Origin: Lathyrus oleraceus
Lineage: Eukaryota; Streptophyta; Magnoliopsida; Fabales; Fabaceae
DNA: 64,000 nucleotides
Direction of reading: 5' to 3'
Assembly (NCBI RefSeq): GCF_024323335.1
Contig: NC_066582.1
Location: forward strand, 93,492,944-93,556,943
Part shown: piece after piece, positions 45,547 through 59,305 of the stretch
Position numbering within the stretch: the stretch's first letter is position 1
Layout of the letters: the number at the start of each line of letters is the position of its first letter
Program-made: the position numbers and the translations under genes
The notes under the pieces: model-generated
What the model was told of the DNA's origin: nothing
What the model saw: only the letters and a program-made list of their open reading frames with translations
The model's database searches: none

Positions 45547-48500
45547 TGTAAGACCACAATTTTGGTCCTAAGATCCCTCATGGCATCATAACATTGCATT
45601 TGCAAAGCCTCAAGGATCATGTGCATCTTGGTTCCCTTTGCCTTTGGGTGGGACCTCTTGTGAGTGCTTTGATATCACCAAGCATGCTTGAATTGTATAT
45701 CATTGCTTTTCTTAATTTGTTTACTAACCAAAAGCACAAAAATATGTCACTAACATTTCTTGTTTGTAGCTTGAGCAATCACAAGGTCAAGAGCTTCAAG
45801 GTGATCATTGGTACAAAGATATGGTCAAGTGAAGATGAAAGCAAGCATGGCAATGGCTCCCAAAGCTCTCATCCATCAAATATGCCTCCCTAGTGTCTCA
45901 ATTCATCATTTTGATCAAAGCAACTCAAGGGGTTTGAGGCTTGTTCCCCAAAGAAACCCTAATTCATCTGTGCTCCACAATGCCTTGCTCATGAAGCAAC
46001 CTTAGCCCATGGTCAAATATAATCAAGGTAAGTTCTTTAATTCATCATTCCATGCATATTTGAACTTATTTTAGTGTCCTCAATCATCAATTCATCAAGA
46101 TATGGGTTGTGACTTGAGAAGTTGATCAGTCAATTCATCTGACTATTTTGAAATGCACTAAGACCTAACTTCTTATTTGTTGGTCAAATGGAGATGATTC
46201 CAAAATGAAAAATGTTCTTAAGGACAATATGAAATCCTTTCATGTTCATCAAAAATTGATCTGAATCTTGGAAGGTCATCTCCCATTCCAATACATTATA
46301 GGTCATTTTGACTGAAACCCTAATTTTGGGTCAACTTCCGAAGAACATAACTCATTCATTTCTTATGATTTTGATATGGGAGCAAATGCATTGGAAATAT
46401 TAAGATGTCCACTTCAAATGTTATGTTGAACAAAATTTCAAAATCACAAAGGAAATACATGTGATAATGCAAGACATTATAGGTTCTTTTGGACAAAATG
46501 CATTGAAAGGAAAAAAGTCCAACTTCAAGTGCCCATAACTCTTTCATCAAAAATCCAAATGATGAAAAACTTAAGTCCATTTTTATTTTCTTGAGAAGAT
46601 CTACAACTTTGATGTTGGAGGTTTTTTCAGTTGAGGCTGGCATCATTGAAACAGAGGGGCTTGAACATTGGCCAAATTTAGAAACTTTGCCTTTACATGT
46701 TATGCACCTTGCACTTTAAACTCAAATTTCACCAATTTCCACACTTCAAATGGATTTTTGCCCAACATAACAGTTGTTCCTTACATCAAAACCTTTCCAA
46801 CCATTACTCACATGATCATGTTTGGATTTCGCAAATGGTATTTTCGAAGAGGAGAAGCTTTTGGTTCAATTATGCATAACACTTCAAAATTCCATGCACA
46901 AGCCAATTCACTCCAAGTTGCACGTCCATTTCACTTTGGTATGATTTCAGATTGCATTTGGCATTGATTTCAGATTGCATTTGGCATTGATTTTGGGCCT
47001 TGTGCATGATCATGCAAGCCCATGCAAGGAATGTCCAACTTCATACACACGGATTGAATCACCCTCTCTTTGTCATTCCCTCTATAAATAGAAGCTCTAT
47101 TCCATTCAAAATTAACCCTGGAATCACCCTGAATTGCTGCAGAAATCAAAACCCAACCTCTCACCAAAGAAGCTAGTTCACTTTTCTTCAAATTTTTCAG
47201 ATCCAAAATTCAACCACATCTGGTTAAATCTTTGGATCTAAAGCTTCTAAACCTTCATCCTTTACTCCATTGATCTTCTGTTTTGGCAAAGGAAGTAAGG
47301 AATCAAGCTCAAATCACCAGAATTCAAGTTTGTTCTTCAACTGGTATTGTCTTCGAAACTCATCATATATTGACCTATTTGTGTGGATCTTGTGTTGGCT
47401 GAAGTCCTCTCAATGGAGGCATCATAATTGTGCATTCAATTTTTGAAATCCATCAAGTTCTCATGAACATCACAGAATTTCAATCTCTGATTTCTCTCAA
47501 TATAGAGATCTAGAGTGGAATTGAGTGATACAGGGATGATGTACATCATCCTAGCTTTCCAATGATGTATGGATCGTGTAGTTTGGTTAAGTTTTAGTTG
47601 TCTGCAATTTTGGCCGGAAAACACAAGCTCACCGGAGAAGAAGGTGGCTCCGGTGGCCGTCCCATTGCCAGTTTGAATCTGGATCGTTGGATTGAGTTTT
47701 CCAGATCTAATCCTGGCCTTCGCTTGTTATGACTTTCATTAATGCAGCATGTGACGCGTTTGACTCAAGCCTTTGGTACGCGCGCGCTTCTGGAGCGTAT
47801 GATCTGCCAGCTTAATTAATGAGCTCAGATCTAACACTCCTGGATTTTTTGAATTTCCAATTTTCTGATTTAAATTCTTTTATTTCATTTTATTTCAAAA
47901 ATTCATATCTCTTTCATTTTAAATCCAAAAAATATGGGACCAATTGCATTCTTCTCCTAATAATTTCTAGTTTCTAATTTTCATTTTTAATTTTTTTTAT
48001 TTTGTCATTTGATAGTTTTTTAAGAATTTTCTCTTTTCTGTTTGTTTTTAATTCATTTTAAATAGTTTTTGATATTCAAAAAATACAAAAATATTTTCCT
48101 AACCTGTTTGAATAATGATGAATCTATGAAAAATATTCTCATCAATTTTTTAATTGATTTGAGATTTATTTGAGATTTTAGTTCAATTAGGTTATTTTTA
48201 TTCATTTTTAATTGATTAAAAATAGTTTCTGACTTTAAAAAATGCTGAAATTTTTTGTCAAACTTTGTTTGACCTTGTTGAACTTGGGATAAATCACTTG
48301 GACCTTTCAAGGTTGATGTGAAGTTGTTTTGAAGTTTGACCTTTCTTTTATTTTTAATTCAAGTTTATTTTAATATTGAAAATGCCAAAAATATTTTGTT
48401 TATTTGTTTGATCTCCAATCTTCATCTCATTTCTGATTTCTCATTGTTTGACTTTGACCTTCAATGTCACTTGGTCAATACATATGGATTGGTACATTTT

Positions 48501-48829
48501 ATTTGAACTTAGGCATTTTGATATTTCCATTTCTTTATCCATTATTCATCTCCTTCTTCTTCTTCTTCCTTTTTCTTTTTGATCAATGAGTTGAAGGTTG
48601 ATAAGTTAGCATTGATTAGGGAGACTTAACCTTCCTTGATTCAAATCTAATTCATCTTGATCAATTGATCAAGTGAATGGCTTTGCATTAAGGATAGGTT
48701 GTTTCCTAAATTATGCAAAAGGCTTAAACCAATACAAGATCATTTCTCTTCTTCTTTTTGGCATGGCAAGTTGTTGGAACTTGGTTCACTAATCAAGACT
48801 TCTAACTTGTGTTGTTGCCTACATTATTA

Positions 48830-48898
48830 TTGACCGGCCTCAGATAGTTGTGACTTCTACATAATTCCAATTACGATTGCTTAACATAGCGCTAAATA
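48830..48898 (+). promoter_or_regulatory. Conserved 68-nt LTR block (C 3' LTR)
   Basis: Copy of the block at 31724-31791. It lies about 1.6 kb before the LTR end, downstream of the presumed transcription start. Confidence 0.5.
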
Positions 48899-50092
48899 TT
48901 TCCTTATGGCACACTAACTATTAACCACTAACAATTAACATTTATTTTATGCACTTTACTTTTATGCAATTTACCATTCTTGCACATATTATTCATTTGC
49001 TTTTTCCTTTGCTCATTGGAGCACATGTTTATGTTAATGCCATTTGCCTTTTGCCCACTTGGGTATATAATTGTGTATATATCTTTTATGCTTGTGTTTG
49101 TCTGTTTGTTGTGAACCAAATGCAAAGAATTGGACAAAATGGACTTAGATTTTAGGACCTTACCCAAGCAAATGGAGTTTGAGAGCAACTAGGCCTCATG
49201 CCTTTAGAGTGCTTAAATGTCAAAGAGCAACTAGGCCTCCTGCCTTTAGAATGCTTAAAGCTTAAGGATGAACATTGAAAGGACCATATTCTAAACTCCC
49301 TCTTGTCGATTCTTTGATTGTTAATAGAACTTTTTGATGTGTGTTTTCTTGTTCTAGGAGTTCCAACTTGAGCTTAATTGAGGAACCATTACCATGAGCT
49401 TCTAAGATGAAAGAGATCCAAGAGACCTTAAGGAGCCTCTTCCAAGAGTTCATATGATTGTTGATTGCTTAAGTTTATGCTTGTGGTTGCTTATTATAAA
49501 GGATGGGAGCTACTTGGATCATCAATATTATCTCAAAAGAGGAACTCCTTGTGTGGTTTTGTTCTTTTCCCTCTTACCTCTTGTATGATTAGGATTTTAG
49601 CCCTTCTTCTTCTTCTCTGCACTCCAACCCAAGCCAAAACTTTTGTGCAAACATTTAACACTTTGTTTCAACATTAGAAACCTAAGCCTTATGCTTTTGA
49701 TTTTCAAACTTTCTTTTCATAATAATCATTTTGAATTGAACCTTTAAATCAACTTTGACCATTTTATACATACTTCTAATTGGTAAATATAACCCATCCA
49801 AATACCTTTTTGTGGTTTCAATGGCCACTTTCTAATCAAAGCTTTTTTCATAACCTTTAGCTATTAGGTTTGAGTTATCCTTGAGGTAGATGTAATACTC
49901 ACCTTTATCCTTAGTGATGGACAATGAGTCTTCCATGCTTATTATAGGGTTAACCCCTCACTAGCATGTTGAAGCTATCCTCACATGGTGGATTTGTGGT
50001 TTTGGTTTGAGTTTTCTCCCTTGGATAACAAAAGACCTTAAGGCTTTTGGACCAATTAATCCACTCACTTATTTTGAGATTTTTACCCCGAA

Positions 50093-50134
50093 CTACGAGG
50101 TTTTGATCCTAATATTTTTTAAGATGGTACGTAG
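50093..50134 (+). other. Conserved stem-loop, C 3' LTR
   Basis: CTACG (50093-50097) with CGTAG (50130-50134), TTTTGATCC and GGTACGTAGG retained. Inner pairing is weak and AT-rich. Confidence 0.5.
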
Positions 50135-50424
50135 GCAATGGGTTCATCCATTCAAACACAAAATATAAATAAACTTGTATATTCTTTTCTCATCTCTTCA
50201 ATCATGTTTGCACAAATAAATTTTCACAAAATACCAACCTTACAACAAATTTAAAAAGGGTTCCCTAGGAGTACCTAGGATGTTTTGGGTGCCTAACACC
50301 TTCCCATTGCATAACCAACCCCCTTGCCCAGATCTCTGACTCTCTTTTACCAGTTTTTGATTTGATAAAACTTTTAGGTTTTTGTTCGCTTTCTAACCAT
50401 TCCTTTGGATAAATAGAAGTGCGG

Positions 50425-50433
50425 TGGCGACTC
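50425..50433 (+). promoter_or_regulatory. PBS-like motif in U5 of C 3' LTR
   Basis: TGGCGACTC, 62 bp before the LTR end, identical to the 5' LTR copy. Confidence 0.55.
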
Positions 50434-50495
50434 GACTTGTATGATTTACCTTGGATTTAGTCAATATCTCCAATGGTAACGAATACCCCGCTACA

Positions 50496-51730
50496 CCTGC
50501 CACTCAAGCAGAAATTGAGAAGAACGTATCCTGATATGGTTGTGAAGATCAAAGAAGAAGTGAAGAAGCAGATTGATGTCGGTTTCCTTGTAACTGCTGA
50601 GTATCCGCAATGGGTGGCCAATATTGTGCCTGTGTCGAAGAGAGATGGAAAAGTCTGCATGTGTGTTGACTATAGATATTTGAATAAAGCCATTCCAAAA
50701 GATGATTTCCCTCTGCCACACATTGATATGTTGGTAGACAATATTGCTAAATTCATAGTCTTTTCGTTTATGGATGGATTTTCCGGATATAATCAGATCA
50801 AGATGGCACCCAAAGATATGTACAAGACCGTATTCATTACACCTTGGGGACATTCTATTATAGAGTGATGCCTTTCGGTTTAAAGAATGCTGGTGCAACT
50901 TACCAAAGAGCAATGACTACTCTTTTTCATGATATGATGCATAAAGGGATTGAAGTTTATGTCGATGACATGATTGCTAAATCAATTAATGAAGAGGAAC
51001 ATGTTGAGCATTTGTTGAAGCTATTCCAGCATTTGAGGAAGTATAAACTCCACTTGAATCCCAATAAATGTACTTTTGGTGTTCGTTCTAGTAAGTTGTT
51101 AGGCTTTATTGTCAACGAGTAAGGTATTGAGGTTGATCCTGCCAAGGTCTAAGCAATACAAGAGATGCTTGCGCCTAAAATTGAGAAGCAAGTCAGAGGT
51201 TTTCCCGACCGCTTGAATTATATTTCAATATTTATTTCACACATGACTGCCACATGTGCACCTATATTCAAGCTTCTTCGGAAAGATCAGTCTTGTGATT
51301 GGAGCGAAGACTGCCAGAAAGCTTTTGACAGTATCAAGGAATATCTGCTTGAACCTCCAATTTTGTCTCCATCTGTTGAAGGAAGACCATTGATCATGTA
51401 TTTGACTGTGCTCGAAGATAGTATGGGTTGTGTTCTTGGTCAGTAAGATGAGACTGGAAAGAAAGAATTTGCAATTTACTAAGCGTCTGCGTCAGTATAT
51501 GTTGAATCATACCACTTGGTTAATATCCAAAATGGATCTGATCAAGTATATATTTGAGAAGCCATCTTTAACTGGGAGAATCTCTTGTTGGCAGATGTTG
51601 TTATCAGAGTATGATATCGAATACCGATCTCAAAAAGCGATCGAAGGTAGTATCTTGGCTGACCATTTGGCTCACCAACCGATTGAAGATTACACGTCAG
51701 TTCAGTATCATTTTCCTGATGAAGAGATCT
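50496..51730 (+). pseudogene. Ogre RT and RNase H, right arm, continued after element C
   Basis: Resumes with LPLKQKLRRT. It has a CVDYRYLN box, FSFMDGFSGYNQI and an intact YVDD. Lesions: one-base loss near 50848 (frame change), TAA at 51120-51122, TAA at 51444-51446, and a deletion of about 80 bp at 51481 that removes the RNase H segment from YYLSKKF to WAA and shifts the frame. Clearly dead. Confidence 0.9.
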
Positions 51731-52360
51731 TGTACTTGAAAATCAAAGATTGTGATGAACCATTGCTTGAAGAAGGGTCAAAACCTGGTTCCCGTTGGGG
51801 AATGGTATTTGATGGAGCTGTTAATCAATATGGTAATGGTATTGGGGCAGTAATTATTACTCGTCAAGGCACGCATTTTCCATTTACATCTAGATTGACT
51901 TTCAAGTGTACAGACAATATGGCATAATATGAAGCTTGGTATTATGGGGCTCGAAGAGGCCATTGATCTCAGAATCAAGCATTTAGATGTCTTCGGAGAT
52001 TCAGCTTTGGTTGTGAATAAAATCAAAGGTGAATGAGAGACGAATAGGTCCGATTTAATACCATATAGAGATTATGCGAGGAGAATTTCAACTTTCTTTA
52101 CAAATGTTGAGTTTCATCATATCCCTCGAGATAAGAACCGGATGGCAGATGCTCTTGCAACGTTGGCGTCAATGATTCTAGTGAAGTATTGGAATGAGGT
52201 TCCCAATTTGTCTGTGATGCGTCTTGATAGGCCAGCTCATGTGTTTGCTGTCGAAGAAGTCAGAGACGAGAAGTCGTGGTATTACGACATAAAATGTTTC
52301 CTCCAAAGTCAGATTTACCCGTCTGGGGCATCTTTGAAAGATAAGAAGACTTTGAAATGA
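51731..52360 (+). pseudogene. Second RNase H, right arm
   Basis: VFDGAVNQ is present. The frame breaks at 51925-51927 (TAA) and by one inserted base near 51940. After that it reads VFGDSALVV, TGA for Trp after KGE (52034-52036), and RDKNRMADAL, where the acidic Glu has become Lys. It ends with a stop after KKTLK. Confidence 0.83.
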
Positions 52361-53524
52361 TTAGCCGACAATTTCTACTTGAATGGTGATGTACTCTACA
52401 AGAGAAACTTCGACATGGTTTTGCTCAGATGCATGGGTAGACACGGAGCAGACTTATTGATGACTAAAGTGCATGAAGGTTCCTTTGGTACTCATTCCAG
52501 TGGACATGAAATGGCGAAGAAGATGTTGCGAGTAAGTTACTATTGGCTGACAATGGAATCTAATTGTTGCAAGCTTGTGAAGAAATGTCACAAATGTCAA
52601 ATATATGCAGATAAGATTCATGCTCCTCCGACACTATTGAATGTTATTTCTTCCCCATGGCCCTTCTCCATGTGGGTAATTGATATGATTGGGATGATCG
52701 AGCCCAAAGCTTCAAATGGACATTGTTTCATTTTATTGTCAATTGACTACTTCACAAAATGGGTTGAAGCGGCATCATATGCAAATGTAACCAAGCAAGT
52801 TGTTGTAAGGTTTATTAAGAATCAGATCATATGCCGCTATGTTGTGTCAAGTAAGATCATTACTGATAATGGATCGAACTTGAATAACAATATGGTGGAA
52901 GATCTTTGTAAAGACTTCAAGATTTCACATCATAATTCTTCTCCATACAGACCTAAGATGAATGGGCTTGTCGAAGCTGCGAATAAGAACATCAAGAAGA
53001 TTATTCAGAAGATGGTTGTCACATATAAGGATTAGCATGAGATGATCCCATTTGCTTTGCACGGGTATAGTACATCCATCCTCACTTCAACAAGGGCAAC
53101 TCCTTTTTCTCTTGTATATGGCATGGAAGCAGTGCTTCCCGTAGAAGGTGAGATTCCTTTATTACGTGTGCTCATGGAAGCCAAGTTGACTGAGGCTGAA
53201 TGGTGTCAGACCAGGTTTGATCAGCTGACTTTGATAGAAGAAAAGAGATTAAATGCCATGTGTCATGGTCAGTTATATCAGCAAAGGATGAACAAAGCTT
53301 TTGATAAGAAGGCCAAACCTCGTGTGTTCATAGAAGGTGGCCTTGTGCTCAAGAAGATTTTGTCATTCAACCCAGATTCTAGGGGCAAATGGACTCATAA
53401 TCATATAGGCCCATATGTTGTTAAGAAAGCCTTTTCAAGCGGCGCCTTGATTCTTACGACTATGGATGGTGAAGAATTCACTTGTCTTGTGAATGCAGTT
53501 GCAGTCAAGAAATACTTCGCCTAA
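52361..53524 (+). pseudogene. Ogre integrase, right arm
   Basis: Complete zinc motif (HSSGH, CHKC), catalytic Asp (VIDMIG), Asp (TDNGSNL), Glu (GLVEAANK) and GPYVV. A single TAG replaces Trp before HEMIPF (53033-53035), so this is the least damaged integrase of the outer pair. It ends KKYFA-stop at 53522-53524. Confidence 0.9.
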
Positions 53525-55016
53525 AAAGAAAAGAACAGCTCGCTAAGTTGAAAACCCGAAAGGGAAGCATAGGCAAACCTTAAAAACAGAAATAATTTCC
53601 CGATAAGTTGAGTACCCCACCTTGGGGAAACTTATGCAAAAATTAGGGATTATGGCAAGTAACCGCATTCTTCTGATCTTCAAATTTTGAGGAACTTTGA
53701 GCATAAGGGTTAACATCGATTCATCATCCCGGCAACGGTCAAGAGCATATAGAACATCAAAAGCTGGTAGAAGGATTAAGGATCATTTGTATTCAATGTA
53801 ACCCTTTTCCATTTAAATTACAATTTTCAACTTTGTAAAGATCTATGGAGTCTTATCATTTACAGACTACCATTCTATTAAATAAAGTTGAGCTTTTATC
53901 CAATTATTTCTACTCTTATTTACTTCAGCCAATGGTTTTAAATTTTATTATGATCATTTTTTGAAATTAAAATCTGTAATCAAAATCACTTTATTAAACA
54001 TATAAAAGCAAGTACTTTTCAAAGCAATCAAAAAGAAGTATCAACAGCATTTCAAATAGCAGCAAGTCTTAAGTGTGAAGGATTAAAGGTTCCTAAAGTA
54101 GTTACCCCTTTGGGTATCCTTGGCCGAGTTTGTTGACCCAGTTCCCCTGCGGAGTTGTGTTTATTCTCCAATAGAGCTTCGTTTCTTTTTCCAGCTACGT
54201 TGGTTGATTCAGTGCCCTGCAGCATGTTACTTCCCCGATAGAATTTATGCTTCCCCCGACTAAATTTGTGTATTGCTCAGCAATTTTGATCCGCATCAAA
54301 GTAATTAGACTCTCCAGTAGATCGTGTTGGTTTCTCCACCAGTCGCCATCTGACTTACTCCTAGTCAGAGTTTCCTCGTGGTTTTTGAGCAGCTACTTGT
54401 GTTTATCCTCTGTATTGTTGTCTCCCATTTTGATATGGTGTTGACCTAAAATTCCCTACAAATTTGATAAAATTTCCTCTCCTTAGCGGATCTCCTCCTT
54501 CCTCAGCTAGAGTCAGGCCTTTGGGCTATTGATCTCTCTCTCTCTTGTTTTCCAGCAATTGTCTCCCTCTTTTTGTGGATTGACCGAGGATTGTATCGAT
54601 GGTTCAAATTCTTTGCGATGCCTTTGTATCCTTTGTGATCGTTTTGTCAGCATAATCATCATATATACATATACACTCATATAATTTCATAATTTCCTAA
54701 TTGCATCATCATATTTGATTGATTTATTTGAGACTCTTATTCTCTGTTATCGCGGTACTTTATCCCCATACAAATTATGTGTCTGTCCTCCCTCAATTAT
54801 AGAATGTCATCCCCTTAGGAAGAAAGACTTTAACCTTTCTCCTTTTCCCCATTGAGTTATTTCCTCGTGGATGATTATTACTTCAGCTTCCTCCCCAGTT
54901 GATTATCTGGATGGAATTGCTCCCCTTAAGTTATATCCTCATTGGGTTGAGTCTTGATTGACCGTTTCTTTCTAGCTCTTGCCTAGATAGATGCTTTGAG
55001 TATCCTAAGAGCTTAT
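53525..55016 (+). other. 3' UTR of right-arm element, first part
   Basis: Non-coding. The first ~460 bp match the left-arm 3' UTR (1-536) in reverse complement. The rest is CT-rich. It is interrupted at 55016 by solo LTR E and resumes at 59657. Confidence 0.75.
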
Positions 55017-56459
55017 TGTAAGACCCCAATTTTGATCCTAAGATCCCTCATGCAATTCCATCAGAAGCATTAGCATTGGGATCATACCTTGGCATCCTTC
55101 TTACCCCTCTTGTATTGGGTTTATTTTGGGAGAGATCACCAAGTAATTTTTTATTGTATCATACTAGTATTTTATCATTTCACTAACCAAAATACCAAAA
55201 ATATGTCTTTGCATTTGTCTAACTCTTTTGTAGGAAGGGCATGATTCCATTGAATCATCAAGTTCACATTTAGGGTTTGAGACCCTCATGAACAAAGAGC
55301 ACAACCAATAATTGATCCAAGAATTGTTATGAGCATCATATATGAGTCTCAATGTTCTCTACATATTATATTGATCAAGTTTTCTTCAAGAGTTTGAGGG
55401 TGATTTGCCTTGGAAACCCTAGTTTGACTAGGTATCTTGAGTAACTTTTCCAACAAGCTATCTCACCAATTGATCAAATTTCTCAAGGGACACTTCAAAA
55501 TTCATCATCTTATGCATATATGATCTACCATGAGCCAATAAAGTCAAGATAATTGGAATTTAGCAAGTTGGTTGATGGTGGTTGGCCAGATAGATTCATC
55601 TAATCAAAACTGGGTCTCCCTAGACACTATCTCCTGCAATTTGCACAATATGAAAATGATTCCAAGATAAAACTTACTCTAAATTATATTCCAAACAACT
55701 TTGATGTTGAGACCTAGAGCTAGTTTTGCTTGGAAAATCATTTTCTATGTTGAAACATTGTATGTTATTTTGACTAAACCCTAATTCGAAAGTCAACTTC
55801 CCAAGGCCATAACATGCTCAATTTTTATGATATTAAAACTTTCCAAGTTTCAAAATAAAATTCAATGTGTCTACTTCAACTTTGATGTTTGTAGTGGGAG
55901 CTAATTCAACTTTTTTGAGCATGTGATATGAGGTTACATTATAGATCACTTTTGACTTATGCCATTGACCAAGTGATTTTTCGAAACATAAAAAATGCAT
56001 AACTCTATCATTTTAAATCCAAATTACATGAAATTGGTGACCATTTTTAAGGGATTTGAGATAGCTACAACTTTTATGAAGACATATTTCTCATTTGAAG
56101 CTCATATAAAAAGTTAAGCAAGGTAGAATATTGAGACATATGGCTTGACACTTAGAAAAAATGTGATATGTCAAACATTTTCCAAACATCCACCTCAAAT
56201 TTATCCAAGTTCCAAGCTACAAATGGAAAAGTGTTGAACCTGAAAATTGTTCCTCTAGATCTCATCTTTCCAAAGAGCTCAAAATTCAAATCCACATGCA
56301 CACTTGCCTTGCAATCCAAGCTGAGTTCAGACTATCTAACATTCATTTGTGGACTTATGGCATCGATTTTATGGGCCTATGCGCGTCCATGCACCCATGA
56401 ATCATCAATGACCAAATTTAGAAAGGGATTTCAAGTGTGTAAATATCAATGGTTTCAGC

Positions 56460-56467
56460 TATAAGTA
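56460..56467 (+). promoter_or_regulatory. TATA-like box of LTR E
   Basis: TATAAGTA at about 1.44 kb into the LTR, at the position of TATAAATA in the relatives; one base changed. Confidence 0.45.
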
Positions 56468-58005
56468 GAGCCGTATAGGCTCAGCAATGAAGACACATTC
56501 GTACTAGCTTTGATCCCCCATCTCTAACCCTCACTTTGCAAAGGATAAACCTGGGAAATTCATTCGAATTTGAGATTGAAATTCCACTGTTTTGAAATTC
56601 AAATCTCCAGGAATCCACAGCCTTTTAAGCATTCAATCCTCCTTCTGCAAGCATTTGGAGTGAGATCAAGCACGACCAAGATCAAGATCAGTTGAACCCA
56701 GACCTCCATTGAAGGTATTTTCCAAAAAATTTGATCTCTTCGATTCTCTCAAATTCTTGCTCAATTCTATTGATTCTTTGGTTGTCTGATGTCCTACCAA
56801 TGTAGGCAAGAAAACTGAGTTGCTTTGAAGCCAAATCGAAGCAACTCAGTTCATGTACCTCAAATTTCAACTCCATGTATCTCTCAATATACTTGGAGTT
56901 AGAGTGAATTGAGGTCAGATTCAAACTCAGTGCCATTTTTAATTTGAAATCATGTCCTTATTTTTAATTTTGGTGATGGTTAATGGTGGACCAGTCTGGT
57001 GAGGTCAACCGGAGAAGAAGATCGGAGCTACAGCTCCGGTCATGCGCTGGCATGTCTCACAGCCACGGGATCCATGTAATTTGTTTTAATCACGATCGTT
57101 CCTTTTCAATACCGATGTTATGGCGTACTGACTCATGTGCACAGTGGAACGCGTGTTTCTGGACACTTGATCTGCCACCTCAATTAATGAGCGAGATCAA
57201 GTGGTCCACGTTTTTTCTAATATTTTAATTTTCATTTTAATTGCATTATTTTCAATAAGTCATATTAAATTCAATATTGATCCAAAAAATATGGGACTTT
57301 CACCAAAAAAATTCAAATATTTTTCTCTTGCATATTCTGAATTAAAATTATTTTTTGGATCATTATTAATATTTTTCATGAATTAATTCATTTTTCATTT
57401 GTTTTTAATTGTTTAAAAATATTTTTAAATGTCCAAAAATTATGAATTTTTTTCTCCATGGTCCTTTGACCTTGTTTGACCTATGATAAATCTCATGGGC
57501 ATTTCTTTGGTGTTGTGATGAGATTTTAGGAATTGGACAAACTATATTTAATTTAAAAGCACTATTTTAGTATTTTAATTTGAATAAATGTCAAATAAAT
57601 TTGTTGACCAATTGCGATGGCTTGTTTATGTTTGACTCTTGTTGTGGGGCCTTGGTCAAGATTGATTTGACTTTGTCAAATTAATATCATTGGATTTAGG
57701 GGATTGATGGAATGTACATTCCATCTTCCAAAATGAATGGATGATATTAATTTGGTAAAAGTCCTCCTTTGAACAGTTTGTGTTTTGATCCATTCCCCTC
57801 CCTCTTCATCTCATTCCCCTTCTTTATGCATTAATTTCATTTGGCCTATGATATCTCAAAGTCCTAATGCTAGTTGATTGAAAAATTGACATGAGTATGG
57901 ATGAGATTAGGCCACACCTTTTGCATATTCTTTTTGTGTGTGGTATGTTTCATGAGCATAGTCCATTATACTATGTCTCTAACATGAATTAACACCAAAA
58001 TTCTA

Positions 58006-58073
58006 TTGTCCGGCCTCAAATAGTTGTGACTTCTACATAAGTCCAAATACGATTGCTTAACATAGCGCTAAAT
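58006..58073 (+). promoter_or_regulatory. Conserved 68-nt LTR block (LTR E copy)
   Basis: TTGTCCGGCCTC to CATAGCGCTAAAT, strongly matching A and C although E is otherwise diverged from them over most of its length. Confidence 0.5.
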
Positions 58074-59265
58074 TTGTAACATAAAAGGCATAAGCATTCT
58101 AGTTAGTGAGATTGTAACTCTCCCCTCTTTCACGGTATTGTGTGGAAACTTGGCCTTCTTTCCTTCCTTTGGAAGATGTTTTGGCTCAAGGATTCATGCT
58201 TGTGATAAGTGGGTTGAGTGTTCTCCAAAGAATGTCTTAAAATGAAAAGCAAAAGCAAAATAATACTAACTTCTAACCTATTAACTACTAACTTTTAATT
58301 TCAAGCCTTTACTTCAACGAAATTTACTTTTAGTACTCTATTTCATTTTCCATTGTTCATATCATTCTAATTGTTTATGTTAATGCAATTTTCATTTTGT
58401 CCATTTGGACCATATTGTGTAATATATTTTGTTTGTGTATACTTTGCTTGTTTGTGTGGCCTTTGACCATAAATGTACATAATAATAACAAAAACCCTAA
58501 AAACCTTTTGAGTGGACTGTTGGCTTGATCTTGGACAAATGGACTTAGAATCTAGGCAACCTTCCTATGTTAAAGGACTTGGCCAATGCCAACTTGCTGA
58601 GAAATCAAGTGCTTGTAACTTGAACTTCATCTGATACATCTTTGAAGACATCTCTAAATTCATCTACAACATGATTATTGTGAAGCTGTCATTTTGACCC
58701 TGTGACTTGTGGAATTCATTTGTTACATGGGCTATTGTTGAGAAGATCATGGAATGGATAAGCTTGGATGTGGCCATCTTTATTTGATGCCTTACTCTTC
58801 AAGATAATATAATTGTGCATTTGTGTGTTGCTTGATTCTAAAAGTCCAAGGGAATTCTGGGTTTCTATTAACACTCTTGACTATTGGATTGCTACCCATT
58901 TGGTCAGATCTTTTCAACTCTAAACTTTTAATTTTGTACATAGGATAGTCTCTTCATCTTCTTCCCATTTCTTTAATTTCAAAATCTCTCCCTCCATTTT
59001 TTTAAATCTTCTTTGTGTGAACGACGTTTGTTCTAAACTTAGACCACTTTTATAAAAAAGGTAGAAACTTTGGCCTTATGCCATTGCATTTTCAAACTTA
59101 TTTTCTTAAATCAAACTTGTAAATAGACTTAACTATACTTGACTTAAACTTTCAAAAAAAGGCCAAAAAAGAACTAACTCATTCAAACCATTTTAGGCTT
59201 TTGTGCCTTTCAAACTTAATTTTTGTTAAAAAGTAATGCATCCACTTTGAAATTTGTATCACAAA

Positions 59266-59305
59266 CTACGAGGTTTTGATCCCTCATTTTTATGTTGGTA
59301 CGTAG
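59266..59305 (+). other. Conserved stem-loop, LTR E
   Basis: CTACG (59266-59270) with CGTAG (59301-59305), TTTTGATCC before the loop and GGTACGTAGG after it. A short inner CAT/ATG pairing is possible. Confidence 0.55.

Larger units (their letters stand above)
22599..50495 (+). mobile_element. Complete nested Ogre-like LTR retrotransposon (element C)
   Basis: LTRs at 22599-33388 (with insertion D) and 45547-50495, PBS at 33395, ORF1, gag, protease, intron, RT, RNase H, second RNase H, integrase, a 2.4-kb 3' UTR and a PPT at 45534-45546. Without D it is about 22 kb, within the range known for Ogre. It is flanked by the 5-bp duplication CCTGT/CCTGC in the RT of the right arm. The two LTRs differ at 6 sites in their last ~268 bp, all transitions, so it is younger than the palindromic pair. 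All genes are broken; it would need proteins from elsewhere. Confidence 0.93.
45547..50495 (+). repeat. 3' LTR of element C
   Basis: 4949 bp, TGTAAGACC...CCGCTACA. It contains TATAAATA (47083-47090), the conserved block (48830-48898), the stem-loop (50093-50134) and the PBS-like motif (50425-50433). A 23-bp tandem duplication (46943-46965, 46966-46988) is absent from the 5' LTR. The repeated small frames seen here and in the 5' LTR are LTR copies, not genes. Confidence 0.95.
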
